The translations under genes were made by a program, and so were the position numbers. DNA of 64,000 bases from contig CAWUIO010000013.1 of NCBI GenBank assembly GCA_963922455.1, forward strand, positions 22,014 to 86,013. The letters run 5' to 3'. Each line of letters starts with the position of its first letter. The first letter of the stretch is position 1. Source of the stretch: CAWUIO01 sp963922455 (GTDB lineage Bacteria; Bacteroidota; Bacteroidia; Cytophagales; Microscillaceae). This document shows positions 17,290 through 25,495 of this stretch, in pieces. Below the pieces are notes generated by a model. That model was given only the letters and a program-made list of their open reading frames with translations, was not told the origin of the DNA and ran no database searches.

Positions 17290-18543
17290 CTAAGGTTTCT
17301 TCTTTTTTTTCTTTTTCTTCTTCTTTTTTACAAAATCAAATAAGCCTTTTTTACAATTCTCTTTAACTAAGGCTTCAACTTCCTGGTCGCCTCTTCTAAG
17401 GGCCTCATTCCAATCTTCACAGGCCGCTTCTTTTTCGCCTAATTCAGAAAAGCAAGTACCCCGCGCTTTGTAAATCCAGGAGTTTTGATAACCGCCTTGA
17501 ATGGCCAAATCAAAATCCTGCCGGGCATTCACCCATTTTTCTAACTTCATCTGGGCCCAACCCCTTCGGTAAAGAGCTGCTTGAACCCAAAAGTCCTCAA
17601 CCTGGGAAATGGATAAAAAAGTTGAATAATCTTGGATAGCCCCCTCGTAATCTTGCAGAACCCTTTTAATTTCTGCCCTCTGAAATAAACTCTGCCGAAA
17701 ATAGGGTGAGTCTAAAAGGCCCATTTGTATGATTTGGTCACAGTAGCCTAAGGCAATTTTGTATTGTTTGGCCGAAAAAGCGGGTTCTATCAGGTTCCAA
17801 GCCTTTTCGGCTTGCAAATAATTAGCCCGGTCTTCACAGTTTTCATCAATCGACCGAATTGCATCGGCAACTCCCAGACTATTGGCAATAATCCAATCAT
17901 TACAAATGAAATTAAGCTCATTACTTTGAGGTACGCGGGGGACGGATAAGAGAGAGTCCATGCGTGCCTCTGCTCTTTGGCTGAAAGCGTAGGCAAATTT
18001 ATTATCCAGCTCAATGGCCTTGCTGTAGTCGCTTACAATTTCAAAATAGCTATACTGTGTGTTTTCCTTACCATACATTTTGCGGGCATTATACTTGGCT
18101 TCGCCCATCATAAAGTAGTTCCAAGCATTATCCGGTTCCCGAATGATAAGTTGTTGGAAATCTAGGATTGCTTGCTCATAGTTACCCGTTTGCAGTCCTA
18201 AGGTACCCCGGTTTCCCAATACCCAAAGATTTTCAGGGTTGTATTGTAGGGCTTTATCAAAATCTTGTTTAGCCTTTTGGGATAGAAATAAACGGCTATA
18301 GGCGTACCCTCTGTGAGCATAAAATTCTGGGTTGGTTGGGGAAAGCGCAATTGCCGAGTTAAAATTGTCTAAGGCCTTGCCAAAATCCCCTTGTTGGTTC
18401 ATTTGGACTCCCGTTTGGAAATAAGAGTTGGCATTTTGAGCCGATAAAGAGTTGCCTCCCACCCAAAAAAGGAAGAAAAGGATGAGTGCCCTAGAGAAAA
18501 GACCAGTTAGATGTATCATAAGCCGAAATCTTGTTGGATACAT
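17290..18543 (-). CDS. Secreted TPR protein with two Cys-DW-Cys modules and a poly-Lys tail (2)
   Basis: A 417-residue protein. It has an N-terminal hydrophobic signal (about 10-35, LSAQ), then TPR repeats in two blocks. The first block ends with FICNDWIIANSLG plus a Cys about 20 residues on. The second ends with ACEDWNEALRRG plus a matching Cys. It thus looks like two copies of the unit seen once in its neighbours. The C-terminus is VK(11)P, eleven lysines encoded by mixed AAA/AAG codons, which is unusual. It lies 17 bp downstream of TPR protein 3 and is likely co-transcribed with it. Function is unknown. Confidence 0.82.
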   Translation of the reverse strand: MYPTRFRLMIHLTGLFSRALILFFLFWVGGNSLSAQNANSYFQTGVQMNQQGDFGKALDNFNSAIALSPTNPEFYAHRGYAYSRLFLSQKAKQDFDKALQYNPENLWVLGNRGTLGLQTGNYEQAILDFQQLIIREPDNAWNYFMMGEAKYNARKMYGKENTQYSYFEIVSDYSKAIELDNKFAYAFSQRAEARMDSLLSVPRVPQSNELNFICNDWIIANSLGVADAIRSIDENCEDRANYLQAEKAWNLIEPAFSAKQYKIALGYCDQIIQMGLLDSPYFRQSLFQRAEIKRVLQDYEGAIQDYSTFLSISQVEDFWVQAALYRRGWAQMKLEKWVNARQDFDLAIQGGYQNSWIYKARGTCFSELGEKEAACEDWNEALRRGDQEVEALVKENCKKGLFDFVKKKKKKKKKKKP

Positions 18544-18560
18544 CTACAAGTATAAGGTTT

Positions 18561-19121
18561 TTATTCTTGATTTCCGGTGTCAGAACCGTTTTCTGAGCTA
18601 CAATATCGGTTTAAGTAGGTATTTACGTAAGAATTGCCCAGATCACGGGCTTTGTTCCAATCTTTGCAAGCTTGGTCCATCTTCCCTAATTTGAATTGGG
18701 ATATCCCTCGAAAACAATAAGACTCGTCATCTTCTTCATCCAATTTGATGGCTCGATTAAAATCAATTATAGCCCCATAGTAGTCATCAAGATGATAGCG
18801 CGAGATGGCCAAGTTAAAATAAGCATCGTGAAAATCTGGGGCTAGCTCAACCGCTCGAGAACAATCGGCAATCGCTCCGTGATAATCTTTCATATTATAT
18901 CGGATGTTGCCCCGGTTATAATACGCTTTTGCCAAGCTCGGGTCGGCCTGGATAGCCCGGGTATAATTTTTTATCGCTCCCCGATAATTACCGGAGAAAG
19001 CATATTCATTCCCTTGCTCTAGGTAATAGGAAGCGGATCGTTTTTGAGCCAAAAGACAAGAGCTTAGGGTGCTTATAGTGATGCATAACAAGCATAATCG
19101 GGTGAATAATTGCATAGGCAT
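18561..19121 (-). CDS. Secreted TPR protein with C-terminal Cys-DW-Cys motif (3)
   Basis: A 186-residue protein with a signal peptide (about 1-26, containing a Cys in SSCLLAQ) and about three and a half TPRs, each near 34 residues with clear Trp/Gly/Tyr/Ala/Pro positions (YYNRGNIRYNMKDYHGAI). It ends with ACKDWNKARDLG and a Cys some 20 residues after the first. It lies between the MFS gene (56 bp) and TPR protein 2 (17 bp). SSC before LLAQ could be a lipobox-like site, but a plain signal peptide is equally possible. Confidence 0.83.
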   Translation of the reverse strand: MPMQLFTRLCLLCITISTLSSCLLAQKRSASYYLEQGNEYAFSGNYRGAIKNYTRAIQADPSLAKAYYNRGNIRYNMKDYHGAIADCSRAVELAPDFHDAYFNLAISRYHLDDYYGAIIDFNRAIKLDEEDDESYCFRGISQFKLGKMDQACKDWNKARDLGNSYVNTYLNRYCSSENGSDTGNQE

Positions 19122-19177
19122 GTCATGTTTTCTGAATGATAAAGTACAAGAACCTTGCTAAGAATCCTTTAAAGAAC

Positions 19178-20353
19178 CTAGTCTCGTGGTAATAGATATT
19201 GATAGGGCTTTAGTAAATATATAAACCCCACAAGAGCAACTACAGCGGGGGTCAAAAACGTAATCGGAAAATTTTCTACCCGGTTCGCATACATCTCAGC
19301 TGATAAAATAGAACCCATTCCGATTCCGGCTTCCAAGGCAATAAATACCGTAGAAATAGCCTTACCCCGGCTTTCTTCCAAACTTAAATCAACCGCCCAC
19401 GCAAAAATAGTCGGGGCATATAAACCTACGGCAGCTCCATAAATTACCCCACCTATTAACAGTTGTGTATAGTTGGGTGCATAGGCAATCCAAAATAAAG
19501 CGATGATCAGTACAATGATCCCTAGTCGTAATACAGGGGCTCTCCCATAAATATCGGAGATCTTCCCAGCCAAAAATCTTAACGTAAGGGAGCTCACCGT
19601 AAATGCAGTAAAAAAGAGTCCCTTATTTTGCAGGCCCAAATGTTCACACAAATCTGGAACTACTGTTAAGATAGAGCCAAAAGCAAATAAAACTAAAAAC
19701 GTAACAATGGCGGGAGCCAATACCCTTGGCTCAATAATTTCATCCCGGCGTACCCGTAATAAAGCCCAACGAAAGCCTTGGGGCTCTTTTAAGGTTTCGC
19801 CCAGTCCATATAATAAGAACATCGAGATAACTCCACAAAAAGCTCCTGCGTAAAACATCAAGTCTAATGAAACCCGGTGAGCAATTTCTCCTCCAATGGC
19901 GGGACCCAATGCCGTGCCCACATTACTTACCAAACCCAAGATACCCAAGGCCTCCCCCCTGCGATTAATCGGAACAATATCGGATAAAAATGCCGTCGTA
20001 CCCGTCGGGGTAAATCCTGTAGAAAAACCGTGTACTAATCTTAATAGCAAAAAACCACTTACCCCTAAAACCAAAGGATACATCATCCCGCATACCGCAG
20101 ACATCCATACGCCAAATAACATCACTGGCCTTCTGCCAATTGTATCGGCTAGTTTTCCACTAAATGGACGGGAAATACCTGCTGTCAGGGTAAAAAGGGA
20201 AATAATAAAACCCTTATATTCTGCCCCCCCCAACTGACTCAGATAATTGGGCAGTTCGGGCAATATCATACTGAAACTCACGAAAAAAAATAAAGACCCC
20301 ACACAGAGTCTCATAAAGCGCGGAGTATACACGCGGGTTGCAACTACTTGCAT
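19178..20353 (-). CDS. MFS transporter
   Basis: A 391-residue inner-membrane transporter with about 12 helices. The MFS motif A appears in the first half (GKLADTIGRRPVM) and as a degenerate copy in the second half (GKISDIYGRAPVL), the normal pseudo-symmetric pattern. ATG 20353 is used; an in-frame TTG at 20395 would add 14 residues of no value. The sequence resembles the drug/small-molecule proton antiporter group, but the substrate cannot be read from it. It sits inside a run of minus-strand TPR genes and may share their transcript. Confidence 0.9.
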   Translation of the reverse strand: MQVVATRVYTPRFMRLCVGSLFFFVSFSMILPELPNYLSQLGGAEYKGFIISLFTLTAGISRPFSGKLADTIGRRPVMLFGVWMSAVCGMMYPLVLGVSGFLLLRLVHGFSTGFTPTGTTAFLSDIVPINRRGEALGILGLVSNVGTALGPAIGGEIAHRVSLDLMFYAGAFCGVISMFLLYGLGETLKEPQGFRWALLRVRRDEIIEPRVLAPAIVTFLVLFAFGSILTVVPDLCEHLGLQNKGLFFTAFTVSSLTLRFLAGKISDIYGRAPVLRLGIIVLIIALFWIAYAPNYTQLLIGGVIYGAAVGLYAPTIFAWAVDLSLEESRGKAISTVFIALEAGIGMGSILSAEMYANRVENFPITFLTPAVVALVGFIYLLKPYQYLLPRD

Positions 20354-20416
20354 AGTGATAATTTGAAACGCTAAAATAGGGGAGATACCCCGCAATGCGA
20401 AATGGAAGGCTTAAAA

Positions 20417-21046
20417 TCAAGGCTCCTCTAGCTTGCAATACTGATCTAGATACGACTGAGCTTGGGAAAATTTTAGCTCTTTGGCTTTTCGAAAGTATTG
20501 ACAGGCTTCCTGTGTTTTCCCTAATTGATTTAAAGACAGCCCCATTCCCACCAAACCTAGGGTATCGGAGGGTTGGGATTGCAGTACCTTGGAAAAATCA
20601 TTCCGGGACCCTTCAAAATCTTGGATACGGAAACGAGCTATAGCCCGGTTATAATAGGCATTATCATAGCTAGAATCAATGGCCAAGGCCCGATCAAAAT
20701 CGTGGATAGCTTCAATGGTTCTACCTAAAAGGTCTTTGATATTCCCCCGATTATTGTAAAAAACGGCATTGCGGGGCGAAAGCTCAATAATCGAGTTATA
20801 GTCATCTAAGGCACCTTTCCATTGGCCCAAGGTTTGTCTGGTCTGAGCGCGGGCCAAATAGCCTTCTAAACGAGGATCAATCTCAAGGGCTATTGTAAAA
20901 TCAATAATAGCCTTTTGCAACTCATTTTGCTCAATTTTTTCCAAACCCTGTTGGTAGTAGCGCTCAAATGTTTGCGATTGGGTATACCCCTGTATAGCAT
21001 AAAACAGGAATATGCCCGTTGTGAATATGAGGAAATCACTGCGCAT
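20417..21046 (-). CDS. Secreted TPR protein with C-terminal Cys motif (4)
   Basis: A 209-residue protein with an N-terminal signal (about 1-22) and four to five TPRs, including FYNNRGNIKDLLGRTIEAIHD. It ends EACQYFRKAKELK followed by a Cys about 20 residues on. Compared with its paralogues the DW pair is replaced by YF, so this is the most diverged of the four. The start (21046) faces the divergent DUF4920 gene. Confidence 0.82.
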   Translation of the reverse strand: MRSDFLIFTTGIFLFYAIQGYTQSQTFERYYQQGLEKIEQNELQKAIIDFTIALEIDPRLEGYLARAQTRQTLGQWKGALDDYNSIIELSPRNAVFYNNRGNIKDLLGRTIEAIHDFDRALAIDSSYDNAYYNRAIARFRIQDFEGSRNDFSKVLQSQPSDTLGLVGMGLSLNQLGKTQEACQYFRKAKELKFSQAQSYLDQYCKLEEP

Positions 21047-21090
21047 ATAGTAAAATAAGGCATAATATGCCGGATTAGCTACAAATGCTT

Positions 21091-21098
21091 TACTTTTG
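21091..21098 (+). promoter_or_regulatory. Candidate Bacteroidota -7 promoter element
   Basis: TACTTTTG matches the Bacteroidota -7 consensus TAnnTTTG and lies 42 bp before the ATG of the DUF4920 gene. No clear -33 TTTG is present at the usual distance. Confidence 0.5.
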
Positions 21099-21140
21099 TA
21101 ATAAGCAATTATAAATTATTAACCTTAATCCCTACAACCC

Positions 21141-21602
21141 ATGGTAAAGACGATCAGCCTATCCATCAGTTTCGTTCTTTTGTTTAGCTTGGGAGCTTTC
21201 GCCCAAGACGCTCAATATTTTGGAGCGAAAATCACTCCAAAAGGGGCCCAAGATGTGAGCTTAACGCCCGACTTGACCCAAGATACTAATGAAACCCTGC
21301 TTAAATTGAAAGGACGCATCATCCAAACCTGTGAAATGAAGGGATGCTGGATGACCATCGATATGGGAGATGGTCAGGAAATGCTCGTAAAGTTTAAAGA
21401 TTATGGCTTTTTTGTTCCCAAAACTGGAGCCGATGGCAAACTAGCTATTTTTGAGGGCGTCGCCAAAAAAGAAGTAATTGATGTAGAAACCCTACGTCAC
21501 TACGCCCAAGATGCCGGTAAATCTGAAAAGGAAATTAAGGCCATAAACAAGCCTGAAGAAAAATACACTTTCGTAGCCGAAGGCGTTATCATTGAAGAAT
21601 AG
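21141..21602 (+). CDS. DUF4920-domain exported protein
   Basis: A 153-residue protein with a signal peptide (MVKTISLSISFVLLFSLGAFA, cut before QDAQYFG) and the DUF4920 pattern: KLKGRIIQTCEMKGCWMTID, with two Cys six residues apart, then KFKDYGFFVP and an EKYTFVAEGV end. The CxxxxxCW arrangement suggests metal or disulfide chemistry in the periplasm, but the family has no established function. It is a single-gene unit with a -7 element upstream and a terminator right after the stop. Confidence 0.88.
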   Translation: MVKTISLSISFVLLFSLGAFAQDAQYFGAKITPKGAQDVSLTPDLTQDTNETLLKLKGRIIQTCEMKGCWMTIDMGDGQEMLVKFKDYGFFVPKTGADGKLAIFEGVAKKEVIDVETLRHYAQDAGKSEKEIKAINKPEEKYTFVAEGVIIEE

Positions 21603-21608
21603 CCGGAA

Positions 21609-21633
21609 CCCCTAGCTCCTTGCAAGCTAGGGG
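21609..21633 (+). terminator. Terminator of the DUF4920 gene
   Basis: Stem CCCCTAGCT / AGCTAGGGG with a 7-nt loop begins 7 bp after the stop codon and is followed by CTTCCCTTTTT. Confidence 0.8.
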
Positions 21634-21660
21634 CTTCCCTTTTTACTCAAAAAGGGAAGC
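21634..21660. terminator. Second hairpin between convergent genes
   Basis: A perfect 12-bp inverted repeat, GCTTCCCTTTTT / AAAAAGGGAAGC, with an ACTC-type loop, lies between the two convergent genes. It contains the TAA stop (21643-21645) of the minus-strand TPR/membrane gene. Its T-rich arms could help stop transcription from both sides. Confidence 0.6.
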
Positions 21661-22833
21661 GGTCCAGGAAAAAATCACAATACCCAACATCAGGGCAAAA
21701 AAAGCTTGGCCAAAAGGCAATCCTTGGGTAGACAGTAACACCGAAACGATCCCAGTAGCCGTAAAATACGTGGCAAATCCCCCTAAGGCCCACTTACTCC
21801 TTTTCTTGTCGGAATTCCCGGCAAGATAAACCGGAATAATACTTACAAAAAGAGCAAAACTTAATACCAGGAAGCTCGCATCCCAAACTGCGGCTATTCC
21901 AGAAAGCAGGGCTGTACCCAACAAAGCAATATTGATTTGCGTGCTTTTGCGGGTATCGCCCTCCATTAAAAACTTCCCGTAGCGGTCAAAATAGAGCACG
22001 AGATTACTCAAAGGCCCCGTAAACCAAGTCCAAAACAAAAAAATCAGATAAAAGGGGATCAAAACTGGAATGATCCGGATCAAAATCAACAAACCGATCA
22101 AAAATACCCAACGGTTCCGGTTGCCTATTTTCTCAACCCAAAAAGAATATTGGAGCAGCTTACGGTAAAACCAATTACTCGCCTTGATAGACTCCATCAT
22201 CCCGGCCCGGGCAAACTCGAAGTTGGGGTCTTGTCTTAAAGCCTCGGCAAAATGCTCTTTGGCTTTGGGAATATTGCCCTTACGTAAAAAATGAAAGCCC
22301 GTATTGGCCTGAGTCAAGACATTATTGGGATCGTCTTCCAACATATGCTCTAAGCGCTCATAAGCTTCATCTGATTCCCCGGTTTGGTTTAGGGCCAAGG
22401 TAAGCACATTATTACACATCAAATCTGAAGGGTCAACGGCGAGTCCCTCCCGCGCCCAAGAAATCACTTCTTCGTATTTTTTGGTCTCTAAGAAAATCGC
22501 TGCCTTAAAACCATAGTACGGAGCAAAATTAGGATCCAGGCTCAAAGCCCGGTCAATCTCCTGGTGGGCCCGTTTCAAATCTTTTTTATCGTAATGAATA
22601 CGGGACTTGGTAAAAAAATGATGGGAGTTTTCGGGGTCCAAGACAATCGCTTGCTGGATAGCCTCCATAGCCTCCTCATATTTTTTTTCTTTGATCGATA
22701 GATTGGCTTGTAAAGCGTATAGCTCGTCCCAATCGGGGTATTGCCCCAAACTGTCGCTTATTTTTTGGCGAGCCAGGTCCAAGCGGTCTAAATCAATCAA
22801 ACGCTGAATTTGGGCGCTTAGCGCTTCGTGCAT
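21643..22833 (-). CDS. TPR protein with C-terminal membrane domain
   Basis: A 396-residue protein with no signal peptide. Residues about 1-215 hold six TPR-like repeats (EEAMEAIQQAIVLDPENS and similar). From about 240 there are five or six hydrophobic helices (RWVFLIGLLILIRIIPVLIP, and so on), so the TPR part should face the cytoplasm. It lies 6 bp after the TPR-AAA+ gene and is almost certainly in one operon with it. Together they look like an ATPase and its membrane-bound TPR partner. No named family is recognised. Confidence 0.85.
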   Translation of the reverse strand: MHEALSAQIQRLIDLDRLDLARQKISDSLGQYPDWDELYALQANLSIKEKKYEEAMEAIQQAIVLDPENSHHFFTKSRIHYDKKDLKRAHQEIDRALSLDPNFAPYYGFKAAIFLETKKYEEVISWAREGLAVDPSDLMCNNVLTLALNQTGESDEAYERLEHMLEDDPNNVLTQANTGFHFLRKGNIPKAKEHFAEALRQDPNFEFARAGMMESIKASNWFYRKLLQYSFWVEKIGNRNRWVFLIGLLILIRIIPVLIPFYLIFLFWTWFTGPLSNLVLYFDRYGKFLMEGDTRKSTQINIALLGTALLSGIAAVWDASFLVLSFALFVSIIPVYLAGNSDKKRSKWALGGFATYFTATGIVSVLLSTQGLPFGQAFFALMLGIVIFSWTASLFE

Positions 22834-22839
22834 AAGAGT

Positions 22840-24138
22840 CTAGAGTTTTAAATAAGCCAATATATCGTCATAAATCCCCGAAGCATTGGAGTAAAGGGCA
22901 TAATTACGGGCCGTATTAAACCATTCCTTCGTACTGGGCCGCACTTTTTTCACTACTTGTAGCAAATCTTTGGTCTGAATGGATTCTACCTTGCCACTTT
23001 TCATGGATTGTCGTAATTTATCTTCCACCACCATATCTACCAAGGCTTTCAGGTCGGCCCCGCTGAAGTTTTCCGTTTTAGCCGCAACCTTTTGAATATC
23101 CAGCTTTCCACTGGGCTTATCGGCAAGCATCAATTCTAAAATCTTAAGCCGGGCCGGGGCATCCGGAGGCGGTACAAAAATAATCCGGTCAAATCGGCCC
23201 GGACGTAAAAAGGCCGAATCCATATGCCAGGGAGAGTTCGTAGCCCCCAAAATTAACAGCCCTTCATTATTAGACTGTATCCCGTCCAGCTCTTTTAGAA
23301 ACTGATTGATCACCGTTCGTCCGGCCGATTGTTTCAAATCATTCCGCTTACTCCCCAAGGCATCAATTTCGTCAAAAAAGAGTACGCAGGGATTATGACG
23401 GCGGGCCGTTTCAAATTTCTCGTGGAGGTTTTTCTCACTATTGCCCAACCACATATCCATGATCTCCTCGATCCCAACAGATATAAAATTAGATTGAATC
23501 TCTCCTGCCGTGGCCCGGGAAAGATAGGTTTTCCCACACCCCGGAGGGCCATACATCAAAATCCCTCCCCCAGCTTTCTTGCCGAAAGCCTTAAACAGAT
23601 CCGGGTTTTGCAAGGGTTGAATGATTTTAATACGAATTTCTTCCTTTACAGCATCCATGCCCCCTACTTGCTCAAAACGCATATCCGGCCTCTCCAAAAA
23701 GGGAGATACTTCGGGAGCAGCTCCCCCAGCCGGGCCAATTTGGGGCACTTTGAGCTCCTTTTCTAGGTCTTCCTCTCGCCAACCCGGCAGCATCATTTGT
23801 AGATGTTGATATTGAGAAGCCGCTTCGTTCTTTTGCCCATCTCCCAGCAAAAGGCGGACATACAAGGCAGCCACATCCGACTTAATTTCTTCCCCCAGTA
23901 GCTCTTCACAAATGATCAGTCCGGGGGCATAGTTTTCTAGGCCCAGATAGCATTCGGCCAAGCGTAACTTAAAGCCTGAGTTGCTGGGTTCGTGTTGTAA
24001 AAGGTCGGTAAAGTGATTTTTTGCGATTTCAAAATCACCCAATTGGAAATAGCCCTGGGCCACTTGCTGGCGCAGAATTAGGTTATCCGGGCTAAGTTTG
24101 AGTGCTTCTTCGAGGGCTTGGAGGGTTGGCCGGTCCAT
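22840..24138 (-). CDS. TPR-AAA+ ATPase (CDC48/FtsH-like AAA module)
   Basis: A 432-residue cytoplasmic protein. Residues about 5-115 form TPR-like helices. The AAA+ module has Walker A GPPGCGKT (197-204), Walker B VLFFDEID (252-259), sensor-1 ATNS (299-302) and an FLRPGRFDR arginine-finger loop (310-317), all of them intact. This is the classical AAA clade of p97/CDC48 and FtsH, but no protease domain is attached. ATG 24138 is chosen; the frame opens with TTG at 24144. The next gene (6 bp) encodes a TPR protein with membrane helices. It probably remodels protein complexes at the membrane, the target being unknown. Confidence 0.88.
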   Translation of the reverse strand: MDRPTLQALEEALKLSPDNLILRQQVAQGYFQLGDFEIAKNHFTDLLQHEPSNSGFKLRLAECYLGLENYAPGLIICEELLGEEIKSDVAALYVRLLLGDGQKNEAASQYQHLQMMLPGWREEDLEKELKVPQIGPAGGAAPEVSPFLERPDMRFEQVGGMDAVKEEIRIKIIQPLQNPDLFKAFGKKAGGGILMYGPPGCGKTYLSRATAGEIQSNFISVGIEEIMDMWLGNSEKNLHEKFETARRHNPCVLFFDEIDALGSKRNDLKQSAGRTVINQFLKELDGIQSNNEGLLILGATNSPWHMDSAFLRPGRFDRIIFVPPPDAPARLKILELMLADKPSGKLDIQKVAAKTENFSGADLKALVDMVVEDKLRQSMKSGKVESIQTKDLLQVVKKVRPSTKEWFNTARNYALYSNASGIYDDILAYLKL

Positions 24139-24239
24139 ATACAAATTCTAATTAAGAATATTAAATCTAATCCTTTCTCCCTATTCTAACAAATAAAACG
24201 TCGCTCTTTCCTGCTTCGTGTGCCTAGAAGGATTATTTT

Positions 24240-24370
24240 GGGGCTTCCCGGCGGGAAAAATACAAGTTGCAGCTTGTCGGTAGGTGCCCCCGCCGGTCGG
24301 GCTTTCGCTACTCGCTGCCTTTCCCCACTAGGCCAACACGAGCTCAAACAGGCCGCTCTATCCCTAAGCC
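24240..24370 (+). repeat. Dispersed hairpin repeat, copy R5 (forward)
   Basis: Starts GGGGCTTCCCGGCGGG. The arms are CCGGCGGG and CCCGCCGG, a compensated change from the CGCG-type arms, and then come GGGCTTTCGCTACTCGCTGC, GAGCTCAAACAGGCCGCTC and CCCTAAGCC. A purine-rich AGAGCAGAGAAGCGAGAAGA tract follows. It lies between the divergent AAA+ and Uma2 genes. The rest of the gap to 24581 shows no gene. Confidence 0.93.
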
Positions 24371-24581
24371 TTTTTAAGAGCAGAGAAGCGAGAAGAGAGA
24401 CAAGATTGAAATTGGGAACCGGGACATGGGAGCCGGGAGGCAGGACAAGAATAGAGCGTTTATACCATAAGCCGTGAATTTTGAGTAGGTCTTTCATACT
24501 CGGGCAAAAAGTTTAGCCCTCCATCATTTCAATTAAAAAAAACAATCATACTATTTCTTAATCAATTTACTAAATTTAAGT

Positions 24582-25160
24582 ATGGAAGCTATAAACCAAG
24601 AAAAAAACAAGTATTCGCCAGCTCAATACCTAGCCCTAGAAGAACGGGCTGTCCATAAAAGTGAATACCACAATGGGCAAATTTTGGCCATGTCTGGAGG
24701 TACCCTAAACCATAGCCTCATAAGCGCTAATATGATTGGAGTCTTGAGAAATGCCCTCAAAGGACAAGCTTGCCGGGTATTGGATAGTAATTTGAAGGTT
24801 TATATTGAGCAAGCAAACCATTTTGTTTATCCAGATGGGATGGTCATATGTGATGCCCCCATTTTTTTTGAGGAAAGAAAAGATGTGATACAAAACCCCA
24901 TCCTAGTTGTAGAAGTACTTTCAGACTCTACCGAGGCGTATGATCGTAGTGACAAATTTCAACGATACATGTCTTTGCCTTCTTTTCAAGAATATGTCTT
25001 GATAAATCAAAAGAAAAAAAAAATAGAAGTGTTCTACCGCCAAGACGAAAAACAATGGATATACCGGGTGTATCAAGAGCCAGACACCCACGTGTTTTTG
25101 AACTCGCTGCACCTTCACTTGGAAGTCGTAGAAATATATGATAAAGTAAGCTGGGATTAG
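24582..25160 (+). CDS. Uma2/DUF820-family PD-(D/E)XK endonuclease-like protein
   Basis: A 192-residue protein of the Uma2 (DUF820) family, whose restriction-endonuclease fold is abundant in cyanobacteria and present in Bacteroidota. Candidate catalytic residues are all present: D85 in YPDGMV, E111 in VVEVLS, and K125 in DKFQRYM. The N-terminal YSPAQYLALEERAVHKSEY and NGQILAMSGG segments are standard for the family. Its biological role is not established. It is flanked by two inverted copies of the dispersed repeat (R5 and R6) and has no same-strand neighbour, so it looks like a self-contained insert. Confidence 0.9.
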   Translation: MEAINQEKNKYSPAQYLALEERAVHKSEYHNGQILAMSGGTLNHSLISANMIGVLRNALKGQACRVLDSNLKVYIEQANHFVYPDGMVICDAPIFFEERKDVIQNPILVVEVLSDSTEAYDRSDKFQRYMSLPSFQEYVLINQKKKKIEVFYRQDEKQWIYRVYQEPDTHVFLNSLHLHLEVVEIYDKVSWD

Positions 25161-25320
25161 GTATGTAAAAATACCATTGGATAAAGATCCCCCATATACT
25201 TGAAAACAGGTCCCTTCGGGATGACAAGAGGTACATAATCAATTCTCCGGCATATGATTCCCCTAGTATCTCAGTTTAGTCAGTCTCTCCTCTCTATTCT
25301 CAGCTCTCTCCTCTCAAAAA

Positions 25321-25451
25321 GGCTTAGGGATAGAGCGGCCTGTTTGAGCCCGTAATGGCTTCGTGGGGAGCAGGCGAGTAGCGAAAGCCCGACCCTCGCC
25401 GGGCACTCATATACAAGTTACCTCCCATGGGCAGCGGCGAGGGGAAGCCCC
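25321..25451 (-). repeat. Dispersed hairpin repeat, copy R6 (reverse)
   Basis: GGCTTAGGGATAGAGCGGCC, then GCGAGTAGCGAAAGCCC, and arms CCCTCGCC / GGCGAGGG, ending GAAGCCCC. The purine tract seen beside other copies appears here as its complement (CTCTCCTCTCTATTCTCAGC) just before 25321. It lies between the convergent Uma2 and ABC-ATPase genes. Confidence 0.93.
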
Positions 25452-25495
25452 CGGCCTTCCTTCCCCTTCTACCATACTATCTTCTTTATGCAAGT

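Noticed and set aside
24240..25451. R5-Uma2-R6 as a proven composite transposon
   Set aside because: No transposase and no clear target-site duplication could be seen, so it is reported only as a possibility.
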